Assembly: GCF_028765165.1 (NCBI RefSeq)
Contig: NZ_JARADB010000002.1
Coordinates: forward strand, 1,423,146-1,487,145
DNA: 64,000 nucleotides
Source: Paenibacillus sp. MAHUQ-63
GTDB lineage: Bacteria > Bacillota > Bacilli > Paenibacillales > NBRC-103111
Reading direction: 5' to 3'
The notes beneath the pieces are model-generated. The model ran no database searches and had not been told where the DNA came from. It was given only the letters and a program-made list of their open reading frames with translations. Made by a program: the position numbers and the translations under genes. This document shows positions 25,748 through 33,890 of the stretch, one piece after another. Numbering within the stretch: the first letter of the stretch is position 1; each line of letters begins with the position of its first letter.

Positions 25748-25762
25748 TGACAAGTCTTGTCA
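25748..25762. promoter_or_regulatory. Perfect 15-bp dyad TGACAAG-T-CTTGTCA
   Basis: It lies between the divergent MFS and WYL-regulator genes, 55 bases from the MFS start and 35 from the regulator start. Most likely the binding site of the regulator. Confidence 0.55.
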
Positions 25763-25796
25763 TAAACTCAACATCAAGGATAAGGAGTTGGCGGAG

Positions 25797-26741
25797 TTGC
25801 CGAAATCAAAAAGACTCATGGAACTGATGATGACGGTGAACCGAAAGCGGCGGTTCAAAGTTCAGGAGCTTGCCGATGAGTTCGGTGTCTCCAAGCGCAC
25901 GATTCTTAGGGATCTGCAAGAGTTAAGCGAATTAGGGGTTCCCCTCTATTCCGAAGTGGGGCCGCACGGCGGATATCAGGTGTTAAGGGAGAGAGTGCTG
26001 CCTCCGATCGCGTTCACGGAGGGAGAGGCGGTGTCGATGTTTTTCGCGGTGCATGCCCTGCGCCACTATTCGTCCTTGCCGTTCGAAACGGAATCCGCCT
26101 CGGCGCTCAACAAATTTTATCTGCATATGCCGGGAGATATTCGGGATCGAATCGACAGCATGAAAGATCGCGTCGATTTCATTACACCTGCGAGGCGCGG
26201 GGATGCCCCGTGTTTGTCTGTGTTGCTCGATGCCGCGATTCAGGGGAAGGTCCTTGTCGTTCAATATGAATCGAAGGAGGAAGGATCGCACAACCGCATG
26301 ATTCAACCGGTCTGCATTTATGCAAACAACGGGCTCTGGTACTGCACGGCCTATTGCTTCCTGCGCCGCGGTTTCCGCGTATTCCGGTGCGACCGCATTC
26401 GAGAGGCGTCTTATGAGGCGACGGAGGTGGAGCCGATCGAGCTGAGCGACATCCGCGCCAGCCGACAGGGAGCTGCAACGCCGCGGGAGCCCGTCCGATT
26501 GCGCGCGGAGTTTACCCGTGCCGGCATACAGCGCTGCGAATCGGAGCTCTGGTTAGCACCTATGCTGGTCGTTCGCGAAGACGGGAGCGGGTGGATCGAT
26601 ACGGAGGTGGCACGCAGCGATTTGCCTTTTTTTACGGAGTTCTTCATTGCGCTCGGGAAGGAGACCGTCCTGCAGGAGCCGGCGGAATTAAAGAATTCGA
26701 TCCGGCAGCGGCTTGCCGAATTACTGGAGCGTTACGAGTGA
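25797..26741 (+). CDS. HTH-WYL transcriptional regulator (YafY/DeoR-like)
   Basis: A 314-residue protein with an N-terminal HTH_11 domain (RFKVQELADEFGVSKRTILR, DLQELSELGVPLYSEVGPHGG) and a WYL domain around residues 140-220, where ANNGLWYCTAYCFLRRGFRVF and RCDRI match the family pattern. WYL domains bind nucleic acids or nucleotides. The TTG at 25797 is chosen as start: AAGGAG ends nine bases before it and the HTH region begins here. Longer readings run into the divergent MFS gene. Confidence 0.85.
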   Translation: MPKSKRLMELMMTVNRKRRFKVQELADEFGVSKRTILRDLQELSELGVPLYSEVGPHGGYQVLRERVLPPIAFTEGEAVSMFFAVHALRHYSSLPFETESASALNKFYLHMPGDIRDRIDSMKDRVDFITPARRGDAPCLSVLLDAAIQGKVLVVQYESKEEGSHNRMIQPVCIYANNGLWYCTAYCFLRRGFRVFRCDRIREASYEATEVEPIELSDIRASRQGAATPREPVRLRAEFTRAGIQRCESELWLAPMLVVREDGSGWIDTEVARSDLPFFTEFFIALGKETVLQEPAELKNSIRQRLAELLERYE

Positions 26742-26822
26742 GACTGCGTTGTCACACAAACAGACCCAGCTCTGTGAGACCCAACTGATTCATGGGATGG
26801 AATCGGGGGGTCTTTTTGGGGT

Positions 26823-27308
26823 TCAAAGAGGATTCGAACCCTTGCCGGCTGCGTCGGCTTGCCGATTGGAGATGCCATATCCGATTTTCTTGAGCAGACC
26901 AATCAGCTCCAGCTTCTCGTCATCCGTTACATAGGACAAATTTTCGGAGATCTTCTGGACATGTTTAGGAAAAATGTGATCGAAATAGCTTCGCCCTTCC
27001 TCCGTTAACGCTACGTTTGTTTTGCGCCTGTCACCCGGGATCGGCTGCCTCTCTACGAAACTCTTCTTCTCCAGTTTATCTACCACATAGGTGATACTCC
27101 CCGTTGGAATCGAGAAGGTATCGCTAATGATCTGGATGGGATGCGGACCTCGATTGTACAGAAATTCGAGGATTTGAAAGGTTTCCATATGGAGTCCATA
27201 GCTCTCAATATCGCGTTCCAAGCTCCCGTACAGGGCATCCACCATGTTACGGATCACGCGAATGAGGTTTAAATCCAGAGCCTGGCCTTCAGAATTTCGT
27301 TCAATCAT
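26823..27308 (-). CDS. MarR-family transcriptional regulator without cysteine
   Basis: A 161-residue winged-helix protein: LHMETFQILEFLYNRG, IQIISDTFSIPTGSITYVVD recognition region, and the wing KKSFVERQPIPGDRRKTNV. It is divergent from ohr, the position of ohrR in many bacteria. The protein contains no cysteine at all, whereas OhrR senses peroxide through a conserved cysteine near its N-terminus. It must therefore use another signal or regulate something else. A GAGGTGG motif precedes the ATG. Confidence 0.88.
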   Translation of the reverse strand: MIERNSEGQALDLNLIRVIRNMVDALYGSLERDIESYGLHMETFQILEFLYNRGPHPIQIISDTFSIPTGSITYVVDKLEKKSFVERQPIPGDRRKTNVALTEEGRSYFDHIFPKHVQKISENLSYVTDDEKLELIGLLKKIGYGISNRQADAAGKGSNPL

Positions 27309-27489
27309 GCTGCCACCACCTCATTAATTAGAATTCCTATGATTCCCCATTGTAAACCAAATCAAGAAAGTTCATCAAGGGGAGGCGGATAGAAAGGCAA
27401 AGCGCGGGAAATCTATTACCGGCTGAAGAAGATGTAGATCATCCCTATGTAGGAGCCGCAATATTCCGGTATAAAGGAGTGTTCAAGCG

Positions 27490-27921
27490 ATGATTCAAAT
27501 GCAAAAAAAATTGTACACCGCAACCGTTAATGTGCAAGGAGGAAGAGAAGGCAAAGCGGTTTCCAGCGATGGTATTCTTGACTTGGACCTGAAAATTCCC
27601 AAGGAATTAGGGGGGCCGGGCGGACAAGGAACCAATCCCGAGCAGTTATTCGCGGCGGGGTTTGCCGCGTGCTTCGAAGGTGCGATCGGCGTTGCTCTGC
27701 GAAGCAAAAAGCTAAGAGCCGAGCGTATTCAAGTGACCGGTCATGTGACGATCGGGAAAGATGCAAGCGACGGCTATGTACTGGCGGTCAAACTGGATAT
27801 TACGATGAACGGCATCGAGCCAGGAATCGCCAAACAAATCATTGAAGAAGCCCATGATATTTGCCCGTATTACAAGGCAACCCGGGGCAATATCGAAATC
27901 GAAACGAACTTGGTCGGTTAA
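27490..27921 (+). CDS. ohr: Organic hydroperoxide resistance protein, Ohr/OsmC family
   Basis: A 143-residue protein with both redox cysteines of Ohr: one in FAACFEGAIGVAL and one in HDICPYYKATRGNIE. LYTATVNVQGGREGKAVSSD and the GGPGGQGTNPEQLFAAG loop are typical. Ohr reduces organic and fatty acid hydroperoxides with lipoylated protein or thiols. The ATG has AAGGAG ten bases upstream. It is divergent from the MarR gene. Confidence 0.93.
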   Translation: MIQMQKKLYTATVNVQGGREGKAVSSDGILDLDLKIPKELGGPGGQGTNPEQLFAAGFAACFEGAIGVALRSKKLRAERIQVTGHVTIGKDASDGYVLAVKLDITMNGIEPGIAKQIIEEAHDICPYYKATRGNIEIETNLVG

Positions 27922-27945
27922 CCGGTGGAGCTAGGTATACAAGCT

Positions 27946-27977
27946 GAATCCCGGCGGGAGCTCTCCGGCCGGGATTC
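27946..27977 (+). terminator. GC-rich hairpin after ohr
   Basis: GAATCCCGGC (27946-27955) and GCCGGGATTC (27968-27977) form a perfect 10-bp stem. No T tract follows on either strand, so it may be mRNA stabilising rather than a terminator. Confidence 0.6.
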
Positions 27978-27996
27978 ATGCAGGTATGCAGATCGG

Positions 27997-28179
27997 TTAC
28001 GCTTTTTTTAACAGGGAACGAACGCCATGGACGATTAAAGCGATTGCGAAGACGATGACCGTAATGATGCCTGCCGCGTCTAGTAGAGGATCCAGACTGG
28101 CCAGCAGCTGGGTTACCGGGACATAAATGAGACTGAAGCCGCCAATGAGGCCGCCGAGGTAGTTAAGCAACTTAAACAT
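27997..28179 (-). CDS. Small two-TM membrane protein
   Basis: A 60-residue protein with hydrophobic segments at about 7-27 and 35-52 and a basic end (RSLLKKA). A strong AGAGGAGGTG RBS precedes the ATG, supporting a real gene. No family was recognised. It lies on the same strand as, and downstream of, the AI-2E family gene but is separated from it by about 140 bases. Confidence 0.6.
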   Translation of the reverse strand: MFKLLNYLGGLIGGFSLIYVPVTQLLASLDPLLDAAGIITVIVFAIALIVHGVRSLLKKA

Positions 28180-28316
28180 CGCGTTTCACCTCCTCTAGCA
28201 ATAATATATAGTCTATGTCGGAAAGAATCATAGTGTGATAGAATGCGAGAATAAGAATAAGGAGCAACTTGCCAACGGCAAATTGCTCCTTATTTATGTG
28301 AATGATTTGGTTTGTT

Positions 28317-29339
28317 TCAGGATTCAACCTCTTTTTTGCCTGTATCGACATCGATGATATCCAAGAGGAAAATAAAGACCGGTATTCCCACAATCAATCC
28401 CCACGTACCGAGATAATGCTCGGAGAAAATCAGCACAATGAACGTGTAGAACATCGGAAGATTCATTTTGGAGGACATCAGCTTTGGATTTAGAAAATAG
28501 CCTTCCAGGAAATGAAGCACCATGATCATGGAGATCACATAGATGACCATCCAAAGGCCGCCTATATTGTAGCCGATGATGCCTAATGGCAGCAAAGAAA
28601 TAAGAAAGCCGGCTACGGGGATTAAACTGAGCAGGAAAATCATAATGGCGAGTGCGAACAGATAGGGAAAGCCTAATATCCATAAGCCGATCACGGTAAA
28701 TATAGTATTAAAGAGGGCGATAAGCAGCTGCGCTTCGATCACTTTTCCGAAGGACAGGTTGAACTTTTTACCGAAATATTTCAGCTCTTCATACAACCAG
28801 GAAATTTTGCTCCCTTCCAACTTGGAAGTAAAAGCAACGATTCTTTTCTTCTCCAAGACGAAGAAAAAGCTCAAGATGGTGGCCATGATAAACGTCGTAC
28901 CCCAATTGCTGATTCTCAGCATGTACTCAAATCCTTGTTTCACATACGCTTGTAAATTTAAATCCTTCAACGTTTTGTACATATAACGAGAAAACTCGTC
29001 CTGGGGGACCGGTAAATTCGTTAAACCGACTAGAATTTCTTTTAATTGCATGATTTGAACGAAAACTTTGGGCAAGTAATTAATAATGGATAGGACAATG
29101 CCTGCAATCATCACGAGATACAGCATAATCAGAATGACTTTGCTATTAACAGGAATGTATCTGCTAAGCTTACGAGTCACCAAATTTTGAATACTGCTCA
29201 TTAGGAATGCCATCAAAAAGGTGAGGAGCACCAGGTTCAGCATGTCTCTTATCCCAATTAATAATAGAACAACTAGAATTAGGATTGAAAACCTTCGTAC
29301 CGTTAGATTCATAAACAATTTCCTGATCTGCTCCATCAT
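28317..29339 (-). CDS. AI-2E family transporter / permease (PerM, YtvI-like)
   Basis: A 340-residue membrane protein with seven to eight hydrophobic segments. SFGKVIEAQLLIALFNTIFT, then GFPYLFALAIMIFLLSLIPV and GFLISLLPLGIIGYNIGG form the conserved core of the PF01594 family. Family members export AI-2 or act as Na+/Li+-proton antiporters, so the substrate is open. The ATG at 29339 is chosen for GGAGA six bases upstream; a longer frame reaches 29408. It appears monocistronic. Confidence 0.88.
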   Translation of the reverse strand: MMEQIRKLFMNLTVRRFSILILVVLLLIGIRDMLNLVLLTFLMAFLMSSIQNLVTRKLSRYIPVNSKVILIMLYLVMIAGIVLSIINYLPKVFVQIMQLKEILVGLTNLPVPQDEFSRYMYKTLKDLNLQAYVKQGFEYMLRISNWGTTFIMATILSFFFVLEKKRIVAFTSKLEGSKISWLYEELKYFGKKFNLSFGKVIEAQLLIALFNTIFTVIGLWILGFPYLFALAIMIFLLSLIPVAGFLISLLPLGIIGYNIGGLWMVIYVISMIMVLHFLEGYFLNPKLMSSKMNLPMFYTFIVLIFSEHYLGTWGLIVGIPVFIFLLDIIDVDTGKKEVES

Positions 29340-29547
29340 TTCGCGTCTCCATTCAAACGTTAACTTTGTTCTATCTCTTAGTTTACAGAAAACGTGCAGC
29401 TCTCGCAATTTTTTGTAGAATTATGGAGAACTTGTCGCTGAAGGAGCGGTTGCTAGTTATTTTTCATCAACTGACATACTAAGCTGAGAATCAAATATAT
29501 GTAGAAGGTAGAAGTGAAATGGCACGGCAGAGCAGGGAGGGAGTCGG

Positions 29548-30213
29548 ATGACGATTTCCATGGATGAACAAGTCATGTGGGATGCGTATACTTACGCGGC
29601 ATTTCGTGCTTTGGTCGATGCGATTATTCCGCCAACATGCCGACAGCATGCAGCAGGAGAAGTTGAATATGCAGCCGGGGCCGTTCAGCTTCATGTGGAT
29701 CAATTCGTTAGGCGAGAGATCGATCATTCGCAATTCGTTCCTGCAGGGGAGAAGGAAACGCCGGTCCCTCTGTCCAGATCGACCGCTCAATTGCTGAATA
29801 TAGGGGCCGAGGCGCTCATTCGGAGAGGGCTCGCGCGGCTTCCGCTGCCTCTCAGGTTATCTCCAGAGACTTGCCTATTCGCTGTGTTGTCGCGTGAGAA
29901 CAGGCTGCAGGCACTGGAACTGCTGGATCGGGTTGAAATTTCACTGCATAGGGCACCTCCCCCCTATCAAAATAACCCCGCGATGATACAAACTATGGTA
30001 GATACACTCAATCAGCTTACAATGTTCGGTTACTATACAGAATGGCTCCGACACGAAACATTACGGTTATCCTCACCCAGCAGCGGGCTTGATGCCAGTT
30101 GTCCGTCGGTGTGGCGTCTGATCGGTTATCCCGGTCCCGCCTTCGGTTACCGCGACTTTCGCGGCTTTATAATGGCGTATCCTCATGGTAAAGGAGAAAC
30201 TCCGCATGATTGA
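29548..30213 (+). CDS. Gluconate 2-dehydrogenase subunit 3 family protein
   Basis: A 221-residue protein. FRALVDAIIPPTC near the N-terminus and the C-terminal PSVWRLIGYPGPAFGYRDFR are the typical marks of the small subunit that partners GMC-type membrane dehydrogenases. In proteobacterial enzymes this subunit carries a Tat signal; none is present here. The next gene, a GMC oxidoreductase, overlaps it by eight bases, so the two proteins form a complex by analogy. RBS GGGAGGG precedes the ATG. Confidence 0.87.
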   Translation: MTISMDEQVMWDAYTYAAFRALVDAIIPPTCRQHAAGEVEYAAGAVQLHVDQFVRREIDHSQFVPAGEKETPVPLSRSTAQLLNIGAEALIRRGLARLPLPLRLSPETCLFAVLSRENRLQALELLDRVEISLHRAPPPYQNNPAMIQTMVDTLNQLTMFGYYTEWLRHETLRLSSPSSGLDASCPSVWRLIGYPGPAFGYRDFRGFIMAYPHGKGETPHD

Positions 30214-31912
30214 CCCGGATGTGATTGTAATCGGTTCCGGCGGCGGCGGAGCCGTTATGGCCAAGGAACTTGGGGAGAAGGGCTTGAAGATTCTCGTGCT
30301 GGAAGCAGGTCCTTGGTATGGCAATTCACAGTGGCCTAGCCCCAACCAGAAGCGAGGCGGACAAAGCAGTTCCAAGGCGGAAGATTTAAATATCCATCTA
30401 TTCAAAGAGCAATACACCAAAGATGAACTCGAAATGAACAATTTGATTTCCGGTAAATTACGCTGGGGACCCGCGGAACGTACGCGTGCTCCGTGGTTTC
30501 GGAATGTCACTCAGCGCGGATTTGTTTGGCAAAACGCCGGTGTAGGCGGGACGACGCAATCTTATCTGGCCAATTGTCCCCGTGCCTTTCCGCTGGTGGT
30601 CGATCAGGTCTGGCCGATTGCGTACCGAGAGCTGGTTCCCTATTACGAACAAGTGGAAGCGACGCTGCCAGTAGATTTTGCACCTGTTACTTCCAAAGAG
30701 GAACTTTTTTTCTACGGTGCCAAGAAAGCAGGCTGGCCGCTGATCCCGACACTCGATGTGACAGTTCCTGGCTACCGTCCGCAGCCTAACGCAATTCTCC
30801 CTCCCAATAAGAACCTAACGAATCCCGATTATTCGGAAGAGCAGTTGTCCTGGATGCAGGGCTGCACGCTTGCCGGACATTGCATCAACGGATGTCCGCA
30901 CGGGCCATCCGTTGATGCAATTGCCAAACGATCGACCAACGTGAGCTATATTCCGCTTGCACTGCGAACAGGCGGCGTGACGGTTCGACCCAATTCATAC
31001 GTTATCAAAATTTTGACGGAGTCTCATCCTGGAGACGGGCTGCGCGCAACCGGCGTACGCTTACGGGATACATGGACGGGGGAGATCGAGGAGATCAGGG
31101 CCGGCGTCGTCGTTATGGCTGCCGGAGCGATTGAAAGCCCCCGGCTCTGGCTGAATTCGGGACTGCCCCATAACCCATGGGTAGGTAAAGGGCTGGTGAA
31201 TCATTATTTCGACTGGGTTACGGGCATGTTCGAAGAGAAAGATTTGATGTCGATCCTCGGAAGTCCGGAGATCAATCCCTTTGTCGGCCATACTTCAGGC
31301 GGAAGACTGGATTATCCCGGGCTCGGATCGATTCTGGTCACGGGCTTAAGCCCAGGGTTAACAGCCTCTATGAGTTTTGGCATAAGCCAATCCGGATACA
31401 GTTCAATGCAGCAGCCTCATGCCGGTTATCCGGGGTATGCTCAAGGCCGTGTTGCAGGTCCCGAGCTGCAGCAGTGGATGGAGAATTACAGGAGAACGTT
31501 AAGCATCGTCATCTTCGCCGATGACGAGGTCAATATGCGCAATGGGGTTTCCGTGGATCCTGTACTTCAAGACGAACATGGACCCATCCCGCAAGTGAAC
31601 TACATTCCAGGTCGTCGGGGAGCGAAGAATCGGGATGAACTTGTCAAAATCGCGGTAGATATCTTGAGGCGAGCAGGAGCTAAGAAGCTGCTCCGGACGG
31701 ATTGGCCGGCCTCTCTGATGATCCATATGGAAAGTACGATGCGAATGGGCTTCGTCGTGGATACCAGCTGCGAGTCCTATCAAATCAAACGGTTATACAT
31801 TGCTGATAATAGCGTACACTTCAATTCGTTGGGAGGCGCGAATCCCACGCTTACGACACAAGCTCTTGCGACTAGAACGGCTGACAAAATGTTCGATAAA
31901 TATTTTCAATAG
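30206..31912 (+). CDS. GMC-family FAD-dependent oxidoreductase (gluconate/sorbose dehydrogenase-like large subunit)
   Basis: A 568-residue protein: the ADP-binding fold DVIVIGSGGGGAVMAKELGE at the N-terminus, WQNAGVGGTTQSYL in the FAD-contacting loop, a central cysteine-containing HCINGCPHGPS, VVMAAGAIESPRLWLNSG (GMC signature 2), and the C-terminal NSVHFNSLGGANPTLTTQAL. These enzymes oxidise sugars or sugar acids and pass electrons to a cytochrome c subunit or to quinone. No cytochrome gene is nearby. AAGGAG lies nine bases before ATG 30206, and the gene is translationally coupled to subunit 3. Confidence 0.9.
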   Translation: MIDPDVIVIGSGGGGAVMAKELGEKGLKILVLEAGPWYGNSQWPSPNQKRGGQSSSKAEDLNIHLFKEQYTKDELEMNNLISGKLRWGPAERTRAPWFRNVTQRGFVWQNAGVGGTTQSYLANCPRAFPLVVDQVWPIAYRELVPYYEQVEATLPVDFAPVTSKEELFFYGAKKAGWPLIPTLDVTVPGYRPQPNAILPPNKNLTNPDYSEEQLSWMQGCTLAGHCINGCPHGPSVDAIAKRSTNVSYIPLALRTGGVTVRPNSYVIKILTESHPGDGLRATGVRLRDTWTGEIEEIRAGVVVMAAGAIESPRLWLNSGLPHNPWVGKGLVNHYFDWVTGMFEEKDLMSILGSPEINPFVGHTSGGRLDYPGLGSILVTGLSPGLTASMSFGISQSGYSSMQQPHAGYPGYAQGRVAGPELQQWMENYRRTLSIVIFADDEVNMRNGVSVDPVLQDEHGPIPQVNYIPGRRGAKNRDELVKIAVDILRRAGAKKLLRTDWPASLMIHMESTMRMGFVVDTSCESYQIKRLYIADNSVHFNSLGGANPTLTTQALATRTADKMFDKYFQ

Positions 31913-32349
31913 AAACACGAGAGTAAAACAACCGCTCCGCCTATTGTATGATGTGGCTAGAATAGGTTAGAGCGCAGCAGAACGTTAACAGTATGACAAC
32001 TTCAAATTGATGGGATTGCCGCGTATATAGCGGCTTTTTTTATGTTTATACACCCGCCGATTCCCGACGAACTTAACTGGAAATTATCCCGTTAAATTCA
32101 TCTTTTGAGAGGGGAATGCCTCAATAAAGGGATCACTATATACAGCTATATTTCAGCCATCCGCTTAGTTTTTTCACCGTTTGCGACCCTTAAAAGGGAT
32201 TTCCCCCGAAGTTTATATGGACAGCTTGGGGCTGTTACTTGCGTTGTGGAGCGTGGAAGTCGACCTCTTGAGTCGGATCAACACCCCTAAATTTGTCATG
32301 CCGCATGCGCAATGCGGCGCGTAGAAGGAAGAGGAGGTTATCTTGAAGC
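31913..32349 (+). other. 437-base intergenic stretch: terminator, then an unexplained leader
   Basis: GCCGC-N7-GCGGC followed by seven T (32018-32042) ends the GMC operon. The remaining 300 bases before the SleB-like gene contain several small complementary blocks, for example GCCGCAT-GCGCA-ATGCGGC at 32300-32318, but no coding sequence with an RBS. I looked for the c-di-AMP (ydaO) riboswitch known upstream of wall hydrolase genes and could not align its conserved core. Confidence 0.5.
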
Positions 32350-32988
32350 ATGAAGAAAAAACTACAAGCTCTTATCTGTGTCTGTTCCCTCGGTGTCATG
32401 GGAATGGCCGTTCCGGTCAGTGCTCAATCCTTAGAGCAGGGCACACAGAGTGACCAAGTTCTGGATTTGCAAGAACGATTAAGTGCACTTGGATACTTCC
32501 GAACAGGAATTACCGGATTTTATGGCAATCAGACCAAGCTTGCCGTCCGTAAATTTCAAGCCGGTTATGGCTTGACCGTTGATGGTGAAGCGGATTCCGC
32601 AACACTGGCAGCACTTAAGAAATCGGTTGCACCTAAACAATCGGTGCTGGACGAAATGGCGCGCATCATACATGCCGAAGCCAGAGGCGAGTCCTTTCTG
32701 GGACAAGTTGCCGTTGGAGCGGTCGTTCTGAACCGTGTGCAATCCGAACAATTCCCCGACTCCATTCTTGAGGTTATTCACCAGCCAGGTCAATTCTCCG
32801 CCATCGATGACGGACAGTTTAACCTCAAGCCGAATTCATCAGCCTACAACGCGGCCAAAGCCGCATTAAATGGTTCGGATCCGACAGCCGGAGCTCTATA
32901 TTATTACAATCCGGCTATCGCCAAAGCGTCCTGGAGCTTAAAAAGACCAGCTAAAGTGACTATAGGCCATCATGTCTTTACGCATTAA
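32350..32988 (+). CDS. SleB-like cell wall hydrolase with peptidoglycan-binding domain
   Basis: A 212-residue secreted protein: signal peptide cleaved after VSA (25/26), a PG_binding_1 domain at about 32-92 (VLDLQERLSALGYF, TKLAVRKFQ), and a Hydrolase_2 domain from about 98. The catalytic glutamate is E110 in IIHAEARGE. This is the architecture of SleB, a lytic transglycosylase that degrades spore cortex at germination, and of its vegetative CwlJ/YkvT relatives. AGGAGG lies eleven bases before the ATG. Its position among ger genes fits a germination role but no ypeB partner is present. Confidence 0.88.
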   Translation: MKKKLQALICVCSLGVMGMAVPVSAQSLEQGTQSDQVLDLQERLSALGYFRTGITGFYGNQTKLAVRKFQAGYGLTVDGEADSATLAALKKSVAPKQSVLDEMARIIHAEARGESFLGQVAVGAVVLNRVQSEQFPDSILEVIHQPGQFSAIDDGQFNLKPNSSAYNAAKAALNGSDPTAGALYYYNPAIAKASWSLKRPAKVTIGHHVFTH

Positions 32989-33002
32989 TCGATGAAAGAA
33001 TC

Positions 33003-33040
33003 AGATCCGCTCTTTTCATAAGAAGAGCCGGATCTTTTTA
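33003..33040 (+). terminator. Intrinsic terminator after the SleB-like gene
   Basis: AGATCCG/CGGATCT outer arms with CTCTT/AAGAG inside and a T-rich tail. Confidence 0.8.
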
Positions 33041-33140
33041 TTTTGAGGATAATTCAAATTGAATGAGGAACTATAAAATCATATTGTTAATAATCGCCAG
33101 TTCGTCGGGTTCGTGAAATTTCTTAAGGGGGAGGCAGGCC

Positions 33141-33840
33141 ATGGCTGATACACATAATCCAAGTTCTAATCATCCTAAGCCTGGGCCTGGTGGAGAACAC
33201 CAAGGCCTAATTAGCCAATCCTTGGAAGAAAACGAACTCATGCTCCAAAATAGTTTCGTGAATTGTTATGATATCGCCATGCGGCATCTGCGAATTTTCG
33301 GACAAATCCGCCCCAGCATCCTTCTTAGGGGAATCCTTCATGGTCGTGATGCTAATCGCTTTTATGGTTAAACCTCAACAAGCCATGTTCTCTTCTTTAT
33401 TCGGCGTAGCTGCGGCTGCATTCGCCGTACTGCTCATGACACTGATCGTGATTATGGTGTTTGGTCCGAATTTGCCGGCCAAATTTATATATCCCCTGTA
33501 TTCGGCTATCACCTATTTCTCCGTTATGGAGTTTATCCAGAATGTCGATGTGTTGGCTGTCTTGCTATGGATTATTGGCATTTTCATTAAACTGTCGCTG
33601 TACTTCTTCATTACCAGCTACGGTACCGCTCAAGTCTTTCACCTCAAAAAGTGGAAGCACACCGCCTGGTTGTTAGCCCCGATCATCTTCGTCATTTCAC
33701 TTCTCCCGCGGAATACGAATGATTCGATGAGCTATGCGAAGTTTTGGATTGATGTGATATTCCCAATCAATATCGTATGCATTCCGGTATTGCTGTGGAT
33801 CATAGGTGCCGTTCGCGTTCGTATGACGCAAAAAAGTTGA
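33141..33840 (+). pseudogene. Fused remnant of a gerA-gerB operon (gerA 5' end joined to gerB 3' half)
   Basis: The frame from ATG 33141, with a GGGGGAGG RBS, encodes SQSLEENELMLQNSFVNCYD then IAMRHLRIFG, a GerA-family N-terminus. From about 33290 coding continues in another frame as the C-terminal half of a GerB permease: ASFLGESFMVVMLIAFM, then VMEFIQNVDVLAVLLWIIGI, FIKLSLYFFITSYGTAQVFH, ending at 33840. The gerA membrane half, the gerA-gerB junction and the gerB N-terminal half are missing. One deletion in a gerA-gerB operon explains this. No functional receptor subunit can result. Confidence 0.82.
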
Positions 33841-33868
33841 GCTCGCGAGATAAGGAGCTCAACTTTTT
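33831..33868. terminator. Perfect 14-bp bidirectional terminator
   Basis: AAAAAGTTGAGCTC (33831-33844) and GAGCTCAACTTTTT (33855-33868) with a ten-base loop. It overlaps the end of the ger remnant and faces the convergent membrane protein gene. Confidence 0.88.
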
Positions 33869-33890
33869 GCGGCCTTCAAAGATGTTAGGC

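Noticed and set aside
32043-32349. c-di-AMP (ydaO) riboswitch before the SleB-like gene
   Set aside because: The conserved core blocks could not be aligned by eye, so only an unassigned leader is reported.
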